DNA from: Brachypodius melanocephalos | Taxonomy: Eukaryota; Chordata; Aves; Passeriformes; Pycnonotidae | Length of the DNA stretch: 64,000 nt | NCBI GenBank assembly: GCA_013398615.1 | Contig: VZSR01003806.1 | Span: 14,161,458 to 14,225,457, forward strand | Reading direction: 5' to 3' | In this document: positions 1 through 11,854 of the stretch, piece after piece | Numbering within the stretch: the first letter of the stretch is position 1 | How the letters are laid out: every line of letters starts with the position of its first letter | Position numbers and translations under genes: made by a program | Notes under the pieces: model-generated | Databases searched by the model: none | Told to the model about the DNA's origin: nothing | What the model saw: only the letters and a program-made list of their open reading frames with translations

Positions 1-549
1 TATGAGACCTGATCTGTCACATATATTTTGGGTTGATTTTTAGTCTTCCCTTGGGTGGTACTTGGTACATCCTTATCATTTCAACAAATCCTTCCACTTT
101 CAGGAAGCTTCACTTTTTTTGTATTCTCCCAGCTGTATCTTTCTCACATCATAAGTGAAATGATCTGCACATGGGGACAGCAATACCGAGCATGAAAAAT
201 GATTGGGATGAATTTAGGAGGCAGATTAATTGGTGCAAAAATCGAAAATGCACATGATCTATCAAATATCACAAAATCTATCTCTACAAATGGAATTCTT
301 TCCAGACACTGTTAGAAATACCTCTCCTGATGCCAGAGGAAAACTATCTTCAACAACTTACAGCTACTGGAGGAACCAGATTGCATATAGGCTTGGGCAC
401 AAGGATCTACTAAGTCCTCATCAATTTTTAGATCTTTTTAGTCTCTGATGTCATTCAGCTTTCAGTGCAAGAGTAAAAATTAAAGGCTGTGCTGAGGAAC
501 TTGTTTATTAATACAGGAGACCACTTTACATCAAGTGGTGCAATAAGAG
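1..549. other. Unique sequence, nothing recognised
   Basis: AT-rich single-copy DNA. The only open frame of note (about 72 codons from 230, +) has no recognisable domain and no coding-like composition. I see no repeat, RNA gene or splice-flanked exon. Confidence 0.6.
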
Positions 550-616
550 AGAGAGGACTGGACTAGGCGACCTCTGGAAGTCACTTCCAACATAAATTAT
601 CAATGACTTTATAATT
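550..616 (+). mobile_element. CR1 LINE 3'-end fragment
   Basis: A short piece of a CR1 3' terminus on the plus strand. It has the GGACTGGACTAGGCGACCTC and CACTTCCAAC motifs of the CR1 3' UTR, then degenerate copies of the terminal octamer (ATTATCAATGACTTTATAA). Only the last 65 or so bases survive, as expected from 5'-truncated CR1 insertion. The divergence suggests an old copy. Confidence 0.75.
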
Positions 617-1667
617 TTTTCATTAGGAGTGGACTGGCTGAATACTTGTTTCTCTGTATTCTGTTCTTAGAAATAAGGAAGAGTTTTTTGACCCCTTTTT
701 TTTTTTTTTTTTTTTTGATTGGTATGGCTTCATTTGCAATTTGTCATTTGTATTTCACATTACAATATCTACAGCAGGACTATCACTTATTTTTGTTAAA
801 AGATAGTTCTAGCTCCATAGTAGTTCAGTATAGTCAACAGCTCAAGAGGTGATGGGGGAGAATAGCCATACAAAACCATGAATAGTCTGCCCACATCCAT
901 AGAAAAGATCTATGGACAAGCAGGAAACATGTATTTTCCTAATGCGTGAATACTGTTCAGTATTTTATGTTCACTCCAGATTATTTTGCCTTCAAATAAA
1001 TTTAGACCTATGAACATTTGAAGCCAAGTGACTAATTTCACAGCCAAAATCTTATGCCAGACAGTATAGTGTAAGATATCTGATACTGCTGCAGACATAG
1101 GCACATTTTAAGGGGAAGTTTTTGTTTGGCAAAGTGAATTGCAATTGCACTGAAGGGAAGCCTACACCTCCTCTTTTGCTCAGGCAATACAACTGCTGAA
1201 GGCAAATTAGCAAGATTTTTGGTTCTTGTACATTGTTAGGTTAAGGAAAAAGCAATCAGGCCACTTTAACTTCTCTTTTTGTGGTCTGTGTGTCCAGCAC
1301 CTGGGCAGGTGCAACAGTTCAGGCAGGAGACCTGCTGACTGATGTACCAGCACTGGTCTGTAATGGTCCCAGCTGACATCTCCTGTTTGTGTGTGGTGTC
1401 AAAAATGTTTCTCCGTGAGCTTTGTTACCTGGAGGGTATTTGTGTGTCTGTGTACGTGTAGCCAGATGCTGTCATAGACTTCCAGCCAAGTCAGCCCATG
1501 CTGATGCCTTGGTGCCCCTTTCCAGTGGTTTCAGACATTGTTCTCCCATCACTGCTGAGCCCTGCCCAAATCAAGCCTCACTGCTCTCAGGACTTGTTTG
1601 CTCTGCCCTGCTGTCTGCAGCTGATTACTCTCAGGCACTCAGCTCTTGATCTAGGCGAGGTTGCAGC
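617..1667. other. Unique sequence with one poly-T tract
   Basis: There is a T homopolymer at 696-716. About 1260-1640 is relatively CT/TG-rich (including 1422-1649, open in one frame), but no known domain or convincing splice pair is visible. Otherwise nothing recognised. Confidence 0.55.
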
Positions 1668-2345
1668 ACTCCCATGACACATTCCTTGGGAAAATGAAGG
1701 CAAACTGTCCCGGGACGAATTAGCAAGAGCGTATCCTGAACATCAAGGGATGTGATTACACTATCTGGGGACTTGTTAGGCCATACCTGAAATATTATGT
1801 CTTGTTGGAGTTTCTCCGGTTCAAGGGAGACTCTAAAAATTAAAGCTGATCTACTAAATGGCCAGCATGAGGATTGGAGGGTTGGTGGATTTGACATATG
1901 AAGAAAGCATGAATAAAGAGTGTTTAGTCCAAAAAACAGGAGGCTCCAGAGAGATCTAATCATGATTTCCCAATACCTGAAAGGTAGTTATGTGGAAGAT
2001 GGAGACATTTACTTCACAAGAGTGCATATTGACAGTACAAAAAGTATCAGGCACAAGTTGCTTTAAGGGAAATTCACTAAGAAAATAAGAAAACTTCATC
2101 TTGGGAAAGATTTAATATTGGAGTTATTTTCCAGAGAAGTGGTGGAATCTCTCTTGCTGGAAATTGTTGTTTCTCTTGCTCAATAAACCAGGCCCTCGAG
2201 AGAAAGCTGGGCCAGATCATCTCAAAAGGTTTCTGCCCACTCAAGATACTTCTATTATGTCTCCCTGGTATGGGAGCTGGAACAAACTGATCTTTAAAGT
2301 TCCTTCCAACCCAAGCACTCTGTGATTTTATGATTCTTTTATTCT
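1668..2345 (+). mobile_element. CR1 LINE, 3' third, decayed
   Basis: A plus-strand CR1 covering the end of ORF2 and the 3' UTR. Diagnostic stretches in order are a GGGATGTGATTACAC-type segment, a GGCCATACCTGAAATATTAT segment (the conserved RPHLEY region of ORF2), a ggtggaatctctcttgctgg segment, and the 3' end TTCCTTCCAACCCAAGCACT followed by TGTGATTTTATGATTC octamers. The frame is destroyed by indels and stops, so this is a dead copy. CR1 elements mobilise through target-primed reverse transcription, and their octameric tail ends at 2345 here. Confidence 0.88.
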
Positions 2346-3344
2346 CAATGTATTTACCTCAGTAAAACCTAAAACCTACTTGTTGCAGGAAGGGATATGT
2401 TTCAGGATATCACAGTTTTATTCTGCCCTTAGCTTGATGACACTAGCAAGTGGCTATTTTTTTTTTTTTTTTAATTCTGTGACTCTTATTAATTATCCAG
2501 TAACCTTGAAAAATTTCCCATCAGCCCTTTCACTTATTGAAATTTCTTACATGAACCGCTTGGATTTTGCAGAGGTTTTTTTTTTTTTTTTTGTTTTTTT
2601 TCTTTTAGCATTTTATCTTACTATCTATTTAGAAAGATAAATAGATAGTGGAAAAATCAATTAAAGCAGAAAAGTTATAATGTGTTAAACTAGAATTGGT
2701 TCTGACCTGGAAGAATTGGTTCATTATCTAAATATTCCCAAGTCTTGGAATTACTTTCATCCTGTGGTTGAGCTCTGGTTCCACTGAACTTCTTAAGAAA
2801 GTTATTCTAAATTTTATTCTAAAGCAGGAGTTCTGAAGAGTTCAAAGGTTTCTATATTTACATCATCAAACAATTTAGATGCAAAATGAATATTTTTATG
2901 CCTCTGTTCAGGCTTGTGAAATTATGAGGTCATAGAAAAAGAGGGGTTCTTTTGTTAACTCACCTATTTCCATAATTAACATTCTTTTGGCTACTTGAGT
3001 TTTAGCATGCTATTTCATTAAAATAATGCAATTGCAGATGGAGAAAAAAAAGTTTTTAAAGTATAATTGGTTTTCATTGTCAATATAACTTTAAATCCCA
3101 TTAGCCACAAAATTTCAGCATTGTTTTCCTAATGACTTTTATAATTGGATCATCAGATTTCTCTCCTTTAAAAAAAAAAAAAGAAAAAAAGTCTCACGTG
3201 GTGGCTTTAAAGGTTATTATTTGCATGAATTTTCCCCCCTTAGTGTTACATTCACACTTTTATTTCCACCAGTGCTGAAAGGTCAGAGACCTAGCAAGTT
3301 AAATGAAATCATGTCAAAAGCAACTAGAGCTCTTACTTCCCATT
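2346..3344. other. AT-rich unique sequence with T and A tracts
   Basis: Contains T-rich runs at about 2458-2472 and 2576-2600 and an A-rich run at about 3169-3190. These homopolymers create spurious poly-Phe or poly-Lys frames. No gene or repeat family recognised. Confidence 0.55.
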
Positions 3345-3395
3345 TCCTCTCTTTTTTTTTTTTTTTTTCTTTTTTTTTTTTTTTTCTTTTTAGAT
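3345..3395 (+). repeat. Polypyrimidine (T-rich) tract
   Basis: About 45 bases of almost pure T with scattered C, ending in TTTTTAG. It resembles an exaggerated splice-acceptor polypyrimidine tract. It is equally well explained as the reverse complement of a retroposon poly-A or a simple-repeat expansion. Confidence 0.85.
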
Positions 3396-3799
3396 ACTGA
3401 CAGCTACTGGCAAATGCATGTGTGCAACCAGTTTGATTTGGGATCCTTGTCCATCTCAGCCTATTACGGCAATTTGGAGGACTCCTCTGGGTCTTCCATA
3501 GAGCTGTTCTCTCTTTTACATGTGCCTGTGGCAAGATTTGTCACTTTCTTTCAGAAATTTCAGTGCACTGAACTAAACTGGACTTTAATGGAGGTTGTTT
3601 TGAACATATTGTAAAATAAGGAGTGTTTACACAAAGAAGTTATATTCTCATTTATAAATATTTTCCAGAGGTCTTATGTTTGTACAAGTAAACTAGATCT
3701 GGCACATATACTACTAGAAAAACTCCCTTCTCATTTTCCATGTGTTTCTGTTATTACAGGCGTCAAAGACATTAAAAAATTTAGAAAAGTTGCATTTCT
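3396..3799 (+). other. Open frame after a polypyrimidine-AG; unproven exon candidate
   Basis: From 3395 to the TAA at 3614 the plus strand is open for about 72 codons after an acceptor-like T-tract and AG. The predicted peptide (DTDSYWQMHVCNQF at its start) has no domain I recognise. There is no donor site before the stop, so it could only be a terminal exon. The opposite strand is also open across part of it, which argues for chance. The rest, to 3799, is unremarkable. Confidence 0.15.
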
Positions 3800-5345
3800 C
3801 AAAGAGATCTTGAGATGTTATCCAGTATGTCTTCTTCCTGCAGGGAAGGTTCAGCTCTTCCTAAACCTGGCAGATTTTTATCTTACCAATTCTTTAAAAT
3901 CTCCAGTGTTGAATAACCTGTATTTTCTCCAGGCAATTTATTCAAGTATTTAAGAACATTTGACATTCTTTCCTCTAATATATAACTTGTATCTTTGTTG
4001 CTGCATTTTAAGCTTATTTCTAGCTTTCCTATTTGAATTTGCTCTTTATGCAGTAGTGTTTTAAAATACTTGAAGACCATGAAAGTACTCTTCAGATGCC
4101 ACCCACCTGCACTAAACAGCTCAACACATTTTGGTTGTCCTCAAAGATTGTGTTTTGTAACCCTTTGATTATTCTTATCTCTTTAGTTGGTCAGCATTTC
4201 TCCTGCTGGTATCCTATATCTAGACAAAGCAGCTGAGTGAGATAAACAGGAAGGTTTTTTTACTTTTCCTTCTATATGATCGTCTTCCAGGATGAAGCTT
4301 CCATTTTGTCTTTGAAATAGCCTTGCATGGCTGACTCATGCCCAATTTATGATCCACTATAGTACATGCATCCTTTTCCAGAAGAACTGTTATTACTCAT
4401 CCTATAATTTTGCAGACAGTTACTCTTACCTAAGTGGAGAACTTTTGATTTTTTGCCCTTATTAAATTTCATCCCAGCCACTTCAGACAATTTCTCCAAT
4501 TTATAATAATCAGTTTGAATTCTAACCTCGTCATCGCCTGTCCCAGCTCTGAATCATCTGGAAATAGAGCAACTATATTCCCTACTCCATCATGCGTTTT
4601 TATTATAGGAAGTTTTCCACAGACCTAGACTTCAAATCAGTCCCCAGCAGACCTCAGTCTTACATCCTTGCAGCTGAACAGTTTGTCTTTACACACAGGA
4701 TCCCAATCAGTTGTATCCCTACCATATGGCAGTTTCAGGAAGACCCTGGATTGCAGAGAAAAATGTCATAAAAGACACTGTCAGAAACTTTTCTAAAGTA
4801 AAGATATTTTTCCTTTTCAATACACAGGCCTGTCACCATGTCATAGGAAAAAACTTGGTTTCTTGACATGATTTGTTCTTGACAAATCAGTGTTGGCTGA
4901 TTCATATCCCCTTGTTCCCATCCAGATGTTTGAATACTTGAACCAGCATTCTTTTTTCTTGGTAATTGAAATGAGATTGACTGATCTACAACTCTTTTCA
5001 TTTTTTTAAAGGTAAGAACTATGATTGCTTTTTTTCTGTTTTCTGAAATTTCACCTGTCCTCACTCCATTTTCAAAATAATTGCCCTGGGCTGTAAGATC
5101 ACTTCAGGCCAGTTCTCTACTTACTCTCAGGTGAATTTCATCAGCCAGTCTAAAAATCGTCCAGCTTCACAAAGAAGAATTAGATCTCTGCTTTATCTTT
5201 TCCATCCCAAGTTTTTACCCGTTTTTTGTTGATGATAATTGTGTTAGACATCTAATCACAGCTGCTGTATCAAGTGAAGACTGAAGGAAAAAACCTACAT
5301 TCTCATCTTTGGCCATCTGTGCACCATTGAGGCCTCTCGTACTTA
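3800..5345 (-). mobile_element. Ancient CR1-type LINE, ORF2 second half plus 3' UTR
   Basis: About 1.5 kb of a heavily decayed, turtle-like CR1 reads on the minus strand. From its 5' side (5345) downward, I can follow the linker before the reverse transcriptase (about 5340-5200) and an RT block whose decayed frame at 5064-4735 still resembles the conserved order TGE..EnrKKA..(V/I)..FKK, then the HGFvKNKSCQTNL-like and YDmVTGL...YLYFsKAFDSV-like motifs. The FADDTKL catalytic-loop region lies near 4590-4540. The sequence around 4510-4440 corresponds to the downstream thumb region. The 3' UTR lies near 3960-3800, with the equivalent of the CCATCACTGGAG-type segment. Every frame has stops, so it is inactive. 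It matches CR1s shared among amniotes better than the young avian subfamilies. Confidence 0.85.
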
Positions 5346-5756
5346 GGAACCTGTGAAATGTTTTGATAATCTCTGCTTTGTGTAGTGATAGAATAAGGAA
5401 AGAGAAAGGTTGCAGTGTTTATATTTAAACTAATTTTTGACCTCAGAAGGAAGTTAAGAGTCTAATGTGGGCCATGCTTATATGTGAGATTCGTCACACT
5501 CATTTTGGTCAATAAAAATGCTAATATCTAATTTAAGCATGCTCTTAAGTGTCCCTTTGTAGTTAATGGGAGATAGAAAGTGACTTCAATGATCAGCTTT
5601 TTTTTCCCTTTTTCCAGATACCTTTGTTAGATTGATGCATTAAGTTTTAACTTCAATGTTTTTCAGATTCTGTGCTGCTTAGGGGTATAGTTCTGAGCCT
5701 CATATTAAGTGCTGGTAAGTTCTCTTCAGAGAGGTAAATAAAACAAATCCCTTTTC
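5346..5756. other. Unique sequence, nothing recognised
   Basis: Between the ancient CR1 and an LTR. AT-rich, no open frame of interest, no repeat recognised. Confidence 0.5.
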
Positions 5757-6084
5757 TGATGAACACTAAGGACAGCAAGTACAATTTTCAGGCCCAAAAG
5801 CATAAACAACGGTGGACTGAAGAAAGAAACAGTAAGAATGAGGTTTCACAACCTGAAGCTGTAATTGGACAATTAAATCCCAATATGCAAATGGGTCAAA
5901 ACTGATAAAAGTGTGAAACCTCTTGACCAGTCGTCCATTTTGTGACCATTATGGGTCCACCTTGGGTGTAGCCCTGGTCAGGCTCTTGTCCTTCCCAAGT
6001 TGTACCCTAAAGGCCTCTCAATAAATATCTACTTTATTCTCTGGCTCTGTTCAGTCTCTGTTCCAGGTCAGCCTCCCCAAGGCA
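5757..6084 (+). mobile_element. Avian endogenous-retrovirus LTR (solo or isolated)
   Basis: About 328 bp beginning TGATGAACAC and ending CCAAGGCA, so bounded by TG...CA as LTRs are. It contains the internal phrases CAGGCCCAAAAGCATAAACA and CAGTCGTCCATTTTGTGACC, a polyadenylation signal AATAAA at 6020-6025, and a short U5 ending TTCCAGGTCAGCC. I recognise the layout from bird ERV LTRs. No primer-binding site or gag follows and no second LTR is nearby, so it is likely a solo LTR. I could not find a matching target-site duplication, so the 5' boundary is uncertain by tens of bases. Its U5 end and the ATAAACAA block resemble the LTR at 42064-42574. Confidence 0.75.
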
Positions 6085-7107
6085 TGAAGATGAAGCCCAA
6101 CCTGTCAAGAGCAGCAGGTGACGATGATGACACCAGTGCAAGCAGACAGGAATGGCAGCTTGGCGAGGACTTGCTGCTTGGAAAGTCTTTATTACATTTG
6201 AGGACAAGCACATCACCAAAAGCAAATGGCCAGGTTCTGTTCTGGTTATATCATAAGCTTTAGGACCACATTGTTGTAACACCATCTTTTACAAAGCATA
6301 TCACAATTTACATTCTGATTTTTAATATGTTTAACTTGGTGCACCGCATCATGTTTGACACACCACTTTTTTTACTACTTTTTTTTTAGTGGGAATCTGA
6401 CTTATGCAGGAATAATTCATGAGCATATGTATATATATTGGTCAAAATGTCAATGTTTCTGTGCAAGAGAGGGAGTTACCATAAATTGGCTACAGCCCAC
6501 TTCTACTGTCTTCCATAAATAACTTTCAAGTTTAGGAAAAGGTTGTATTTCAGCCATTTTAAAAATGGCTTCCAAAGGATGCTTTTTGAAATAGTTCATC
6601 TTATAGCATGGTATCAATTTAAACAGCTTGTTTTACTAGCATGTAATTAGTGTAGGGATGCAGCTGAAGTCCAAATCTGTTTTAAAGGGCTAAATCTGTA
6701 TTTTTTATTATTTTTCTTTTAGGTTTTTTTTATTACCAATGTAGTCACAAAGTCCAAATTTTGCTCAAGTTTCCCCACCTTATCCAGTCTCTATTCCTTT
6801 AAAGACTGTGTCATCCTTTAAGTTCCCCTACATTCTGCACACAGAACTGTGAATCGCTGTCATATGTTTGCTTCATGGTGGAAGCCAAGAAAACCAATCT
6901 ATGTTGGTCAGAGCATGCAGTAATTCTTCAATTCTTCAATTATCTTCAAATGTTCAGTACTGCTTGAGTTTTCTCCAGGTCTTTTTTTCTAAATATCATG
7001 AACTTTTTTGTATTTTTAGAATCTACATCTTTCTTTCCTTTCTTTTCCTGCACCTGACTGGAATTTGATGTGTACATGTGTGTCATGCTAGTGTCTGTCC
7101 AGCTCAG
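6085..7107. other. Unique sequence, nothing recognised
   Basis: 6085-6260 is somewhat GC-richer and open in both orientations (around 6000-6285), but it has no domain and starts inside the LTR on the plus strand. The remainder is AT-rich unique DNA. Confidence 0.5.
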
Positions 7108-7166
7108 CTACAATATAATGTGTGTGCTTGTGTTTTTGTGTGTGTGTGTGCACAGGCACACACAGG
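7108..7166. repeat. (TG)n / (CA)n interrupted microsatellite
   Basis: Imperfect TG dinucleotides run on the plus strand (TGTGTGTGTGTG near 7139-7150), interrupted by TGCTTG and TTTT, and pass directly into a short CACAGGCACACACAGG segment. The two halves form an imperfect inverted repeat. Confidence 0.8.
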
Positions 7167-7799
7167 TGAGTGATTCCTGGAAAAACAAAAACAAAGCAAG
7201 TTTTCCTTTTATGCCAATTTGAATGATTGTCCTTCACTTGATAAAGTCTGGCACATACCTTGGAGTTTCATATGAACTGCCACAATAACCTGACTACAGT
7301 GCGGATTCCTGACCCAGCTTCCAGAGGTTTGTGATGTCTCCTTATTCCATTAGCACTTTGTCATCTGCTCCCCTGTTGCCACTGTCATGTGGAACAGAGG
7401 TTTAGGGTGAGGTTCTTGATAGTGTTGAAAAGTCTCTTTGCATTTCACTCAGTCTGTATCTCTCCACTCTCATTTTGCACAATACCTATTTATGTGTTTC
7501 TGCTTATCTCACCAACTGCTGTATCTCACACACAACTTGTAGAAATTTATTGGGGAGGCTTATGAATTTAAATATTTGGGGTTTATTTTGAACATGATGC
7601 AGTATAATAAGAAGGTTGTCAGGTGTTCCTTCTATGTAATTCCTTACAAGTGTTTCAGAAGAGGGCACTTTTCCTCTGACATGACAGTAAGCATTGGCTG
7701 AACTACTTTTTAGAATATCAATAAAACAGGGATCTTAGCCACTTAATTTCTTTGGGGCTTGTGAGATCATTTCTATAGCATTGGGGGTTTTAGTTGACA
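7167..7799. other. Unique sequence, nothing recognised
   Basis: AT-rich single-copy DNA without recognisable repeat, exon or RNA gene. Confidence 0.5.
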
Positions 7800-8012
7800 G
7801 GGTTTTTTTTTGGTTGGTTGGGTTTTATTTTGTTTGTTTGTGATTTTTTTTAAGTTTTCTTTTTTTTTTCTTAATGTGATTAGTAGCAAATTCCATCTGT
7901 TTGAACCTGTCCCTACAAAGAAGGCAACGTAATAGGAGTAACTGAATAGATTAATTAAAAAAAAAAAAAAACCAAAAAAAACCCCCAAAAAAACAACCAA
8001 AAAGCAACCAAA
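7800..8012. repeat. T/G-rich and A/C-rich arms in inverted orientation
   Basis: A T/G-rich tract (about 7800-7872; GGTTGGTTGGG then GTTTGTTTGTG and T runs) is followed after about 80 bp by an A/C-rich, T-free tract (about 7957-8012; A runs with CCAAAA, CCCCC and CAACC). The arms are broadly complementary but not base-for-base. They could arise from two independent simple-repeat expansions or from an inverted duplication. Confidence 0.65.
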
Positions 8013-10947
8013 AAGACAAGGCAGAAAGGATTTGCCGTATTTCTATATTTTGGTTCAAATAATTTTCAAGATATTCAAAATGTTCTGGTAGTGAACTTAA
8101 ATGGCTTTATTAAACAGACATATATAATCAGTTTATGTCAATATTTTTTCTTAATGATAATATCATATAATTTACATTAGTGATATAAAATGGCTGAATG
8201 AATAAGTATATAGTAACTAAAATTAATAATTATGTAGCTTTAACTCTATATGCCAGTAATGATGCTGCATATAAGGATGCTGTAATATTTTTATATTTAT
8301 AATTCAGATAAAGTATATTAGAAAGGTTTTGCCAAAGCACAGGAATAAAGGCCAGAAAAACATTGCTTGAAATTTCTCTACAGCTTAGTGCAAATAACTT
8401 AATTGCTGTACTACAATTTTTCTGATCTCTGAAATGGGAATAGCAGCTGAGTGCAAGTCCTTGGTGAATGACTTACACAAGACTACATTTCAATGACTGA
8501 AATATAGGATATATTTATAGATTTTTTTCTGTTGAATTTCTTCTTTTCATTTTTCACATAATTTATTTCAATTTGTTAACTAACTACTTGGCTGTTAGCC
8601 CTCAAGTTTTACATTGAATTATTTTTATTTTTCTGATTGTATTTGAATCTTATAAAGACAGGAAAAAAGTTCTTCCTTCATAACTTGACATAGCTATGAA
8701 TTTGTATATGGCATTGTGTCAGTGCAAGGTATTCAGTATCTTTATCTTTGGAGATGTTAAGAGCATGTTGGAAGAATAACCTTGATTTAAGATTAGTTTT
8801 TATTTTTGCTGCAGCTACTGTAACACACAAAATTAAATGCTATGCTTTCTACCCCCTGTTCTGTTACTACAAGAAATGTTTCAGGCAGGATGATGGGTGG
8901 CTTCCCATGTGGTCTGAACAGGACATGACATCTACAAAACTGGAATAAATCCACTGATCCCTCTGATAACAGTCAAGGCTAACTTTAATCACAAATTGCT
9001 TTTTAGCTCAACTCTGGGGGTCAGAATTTAATTTCAGAATAACTGACAGTTTTGTTTCATTCATTAGACAAAGCACAGATACACGGAAAAGCCCTGTAAC
9101 ATTGCACATTTTACACCAATAAACACCTTGCCTTAATTCAATTATTTTCAGCTGCAGCCCACCACTTTGTCCAGATATATTCTGTGTAGAATGGTCATAA
9201 CCATTGAATAACCAATGTAGAAATTGTCCCCTGTTGGAAAAGGGGAGGGGCAAGGTCCCTGCTCAGAGGCAGAGGTGGTGGCAGACACCTATGGTCCATA
9301 TTTCTACTGTGGCAGAATTGGTGTCAGTGGAAGCTCACCAGGGCTGGGTCGTGTTGGGTTTCCTGTTAGCTCATGTGAGAATCACTGCCTCAGACTCTGC
9401 TGGCATGGTCACACAATGCCAGCTGTCACTCTAGTTGTCATTTCAGATTTAGCCCAGGAACATTTTAAACTCAAAACCAGAAGTCTCTGCATCTTGAGCT
9501 GAAAAGAAAGTGTCTGTAGCCAAAGGAGAAGCACTTTTATAAAACTCTTCTGTAGACTGGACAGCTGGGGCAGGTTCACAGTATTGCTGAGAATATTTGT
9601 AGCCCCAGTGTTAGTGGAATGGAAATTTGGTGGTGTCAGGCAATCTGGAAGTGCTTATCCCCATGTTAATATGGGAATTGGGAAGGTAAATGCACATTTG
9701 GTGGATTACACTCTTCTAGTAAACCCAGAATGAACATATATTAGGAGTAGACTGCAGAACACCTAGCTGCCAATTTAGTTCTGTTCATCAACATACAAAC
9801 ACCCAAGCCTTTGAGCAATTAGAAAACTTGCAGAAAGTAATGCTGCTAGTGGTGTCTATAAATCAAGAGCAAATAAACAATCATTAAAATTCTTCCTCAG
9901 TAACAGAATCTGATAGTGAGTCAGACACAGTAAGTGAGAATAGATAGTCTAGCTCCAGCCCTAATGGAGAAGGATCTGTGCCAGCTAATAACTTTCTGTT
10001 TCTTTCAGTAAATAAATGTGAGTACCCTGGGTTACAGGCTGGATAAATAATGGAAGTTGAATCACCTATATTCTGAAATTTATACCCAGTCAAATGGCAA
10101 TTTATTTCCTTACTGACATAGTCACCCCCACTTATGTTCTTGTAATCCTCATTGATATTAATGGGAAATATATTGTTGTGTGGACACGGAAAGGAGATAC
10201 AGAGTCAAAAACCTTGTTTTCTCCATCCTTGTAAGGCAAAAGTCGAAAATAGCTCTTATTGCTAAAGCTTCACACAGATTAAGACAAAAATGTGCATCTT
10301 TTTCTCCCTTCACATTTAATCCTAGCTGAATGCAGGATGGTGGTTATCATGAGTCATTTGGCTTTCTCTGGAAAAAAATTGAATGGCTCATTACCATATT
10401 AATATATTATTCACTACCAGTATATTTTATTTTTTAACAGGAAAGCTGGTGCATACCAGACATACATTACATACATTTTATTTAGCTGAATTTAACTGTG
10501 GAGTTTTGAAAGTGATGTTTGAATCCCTCTCTGGAATACTTTTGCTTGTTTTCCACTAGTCTTGGAAAACTTAGCCTAAATAACAACCTCAAAGAGGTTT
10601 GGAAAAAAATAAATGCATCAATATTTGGGAAAGTTACAGAGGACAGTTGTGAGCCTGTTTGCCACTGATCTTGGCAGAAAGAGTGAAATGGTTGATACAT
10701 TTCAAATTAATAAAGAGTTAAAAGAGGTTACTTTAATTGTTGCCAATCAGCATTAGTATATGCTAATAAAATTTGTTAATATAGCTTGCTACTTTTTTAT
10801 GAAATTAAAATTTTGATTGAAGAATCTGTTTAATATAGTTAGACATCACCAGGGCATTTGATTTGGTACAGAGCAATATTTCAATACCTAGGAAGAGTGA
10901 TGAAAATTCAATGGATTAATAAGTACGTAGAAAAGTAAGTTTCGAGA
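8013..10947. other. AT-rich unique sequence
   Basis: Nearly 3 kb with no recognised gene or repeat. 8080-8330 is especially AT-rich (many TATA/AATT runs). The patch at 9204-9500 is more GC-balanced and open in two plus-strand frames, but it has no recognisable domain or splice-site pair. Short open frames elsewhere look random. Confidence 0.5.
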
Positions 10948-11543
10948 TGCAGTTGTGCACGGAGTTTTGGTGGGGTGGAGTTACCTTTGCCCATGGCTGC
11001 CCTCACAGTGCTGGGCTGTGCTTTGGTGGCTGCAAAGGTGTTGGTGACACAGCAGGGCTTTGGACAGTGCTGAGCTGTGCTGGCACAGCAGCGAGGCTGT
11101 TTCTCCACTCTCTCCCACTGAAAGGTGACAGGATGGCGCTGGGTCAGAGGCTGCAGGGGACACGGCTGGGACAGGCTGACCCAGAGGGATATTTGGTACC
11201 ATATGATGTGATGTTTGGCAATAAAAGTTAAGAGGAAGAAGGTGAGGAGCATTCATTATTCAGTCTTTTCTCTTCTGAAGCAACATTGTGGGTACCAAAC
11301 CTCTGCTTCCCAGGAAGCAGCTGAACATCACCTGCTGATGGGATGGAGAAAATAAATATTCATTAAAAAAAAAAAACAAACAAAAAACCCCAAAGCATCT
11401 ACACTCAGGCTTTGCTTTATTTCACTAAACTACCATTATCCCAAACCACTAGTTTTTCATCTAATTTTCTCTTTTTTTCTTGCTGAGGATGGGGTGTGAG
11501 AGAGGGGCTTGGTGGGCACCTGTCACCAGCCAAGATCAACCCA
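10948..11543 (+). mobile_element. ERVL-like avian LTR
   Basis: The plus strand carries the characteristic order of a common bird ERVL-type LTR. A GTTGGTGACACAGCAGGGCT segment comes first, then GAGCTGTGCTGGCACAGCAG and GGGACACGGCTGGGACAGGC. Next is CCCAGAGGGATAT just before a TACCATATGATGTGATG box and the AATAAA signal at 11220-11225. U5 follows, with CAGCTGAACATCACCTGCTG and an end near CACCAGCCAAGATCAACCCA. A short poly-A/AAAC expansion (about 11364-11392) sits within U5. The 3' boundary (CA at 11543) is more certain than the 5' one, and no target-site duplication is clear. It is a solo or isolated LTR, since no retroviral genes flank it. Confidence 0.75.
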
Positions 11544-11854
11544 CCCTTAACTGTAAATGGGAATTATGAGGAAGCAGACATCCTCTCAGGGAAGCCCCAG
11601 TAAGATCCATTCTTCACTACACATGCATTATCATAAATTGGAAAATACAGAATTCTACTGCTAAAGCTTCTGACTGAAAAAAATCTAGGGGAAGATATAA
11701 ATAATGAAGAAAATAGGCTATGGAAATTTAGGTGCTTTGATTGCTTGGAGCTGTGGTAAAGGAAAATTATTTCCCAGTATTGCCCAATACATATTCAGAG
11801 GCCTGGAAAAAATTTCAGTTAGACATAAAGGACTGGAAATACGTTCATGGGAGA
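11544..11854. other. Unique sequence, nothing recognised
   Basis: Short spacer between the LTR and the ancient CR1. The CR1 may extend leftward into its last 100 bases, but the similarity becomes too weak to call. Confidence 0.45.

Noticed and set aside
4735..5064. 109-codon minus-strand gene
   Set aside because: It is a fragment of the decayed reverse-transcriptase region of an ancient CR1 with stops on both sides.
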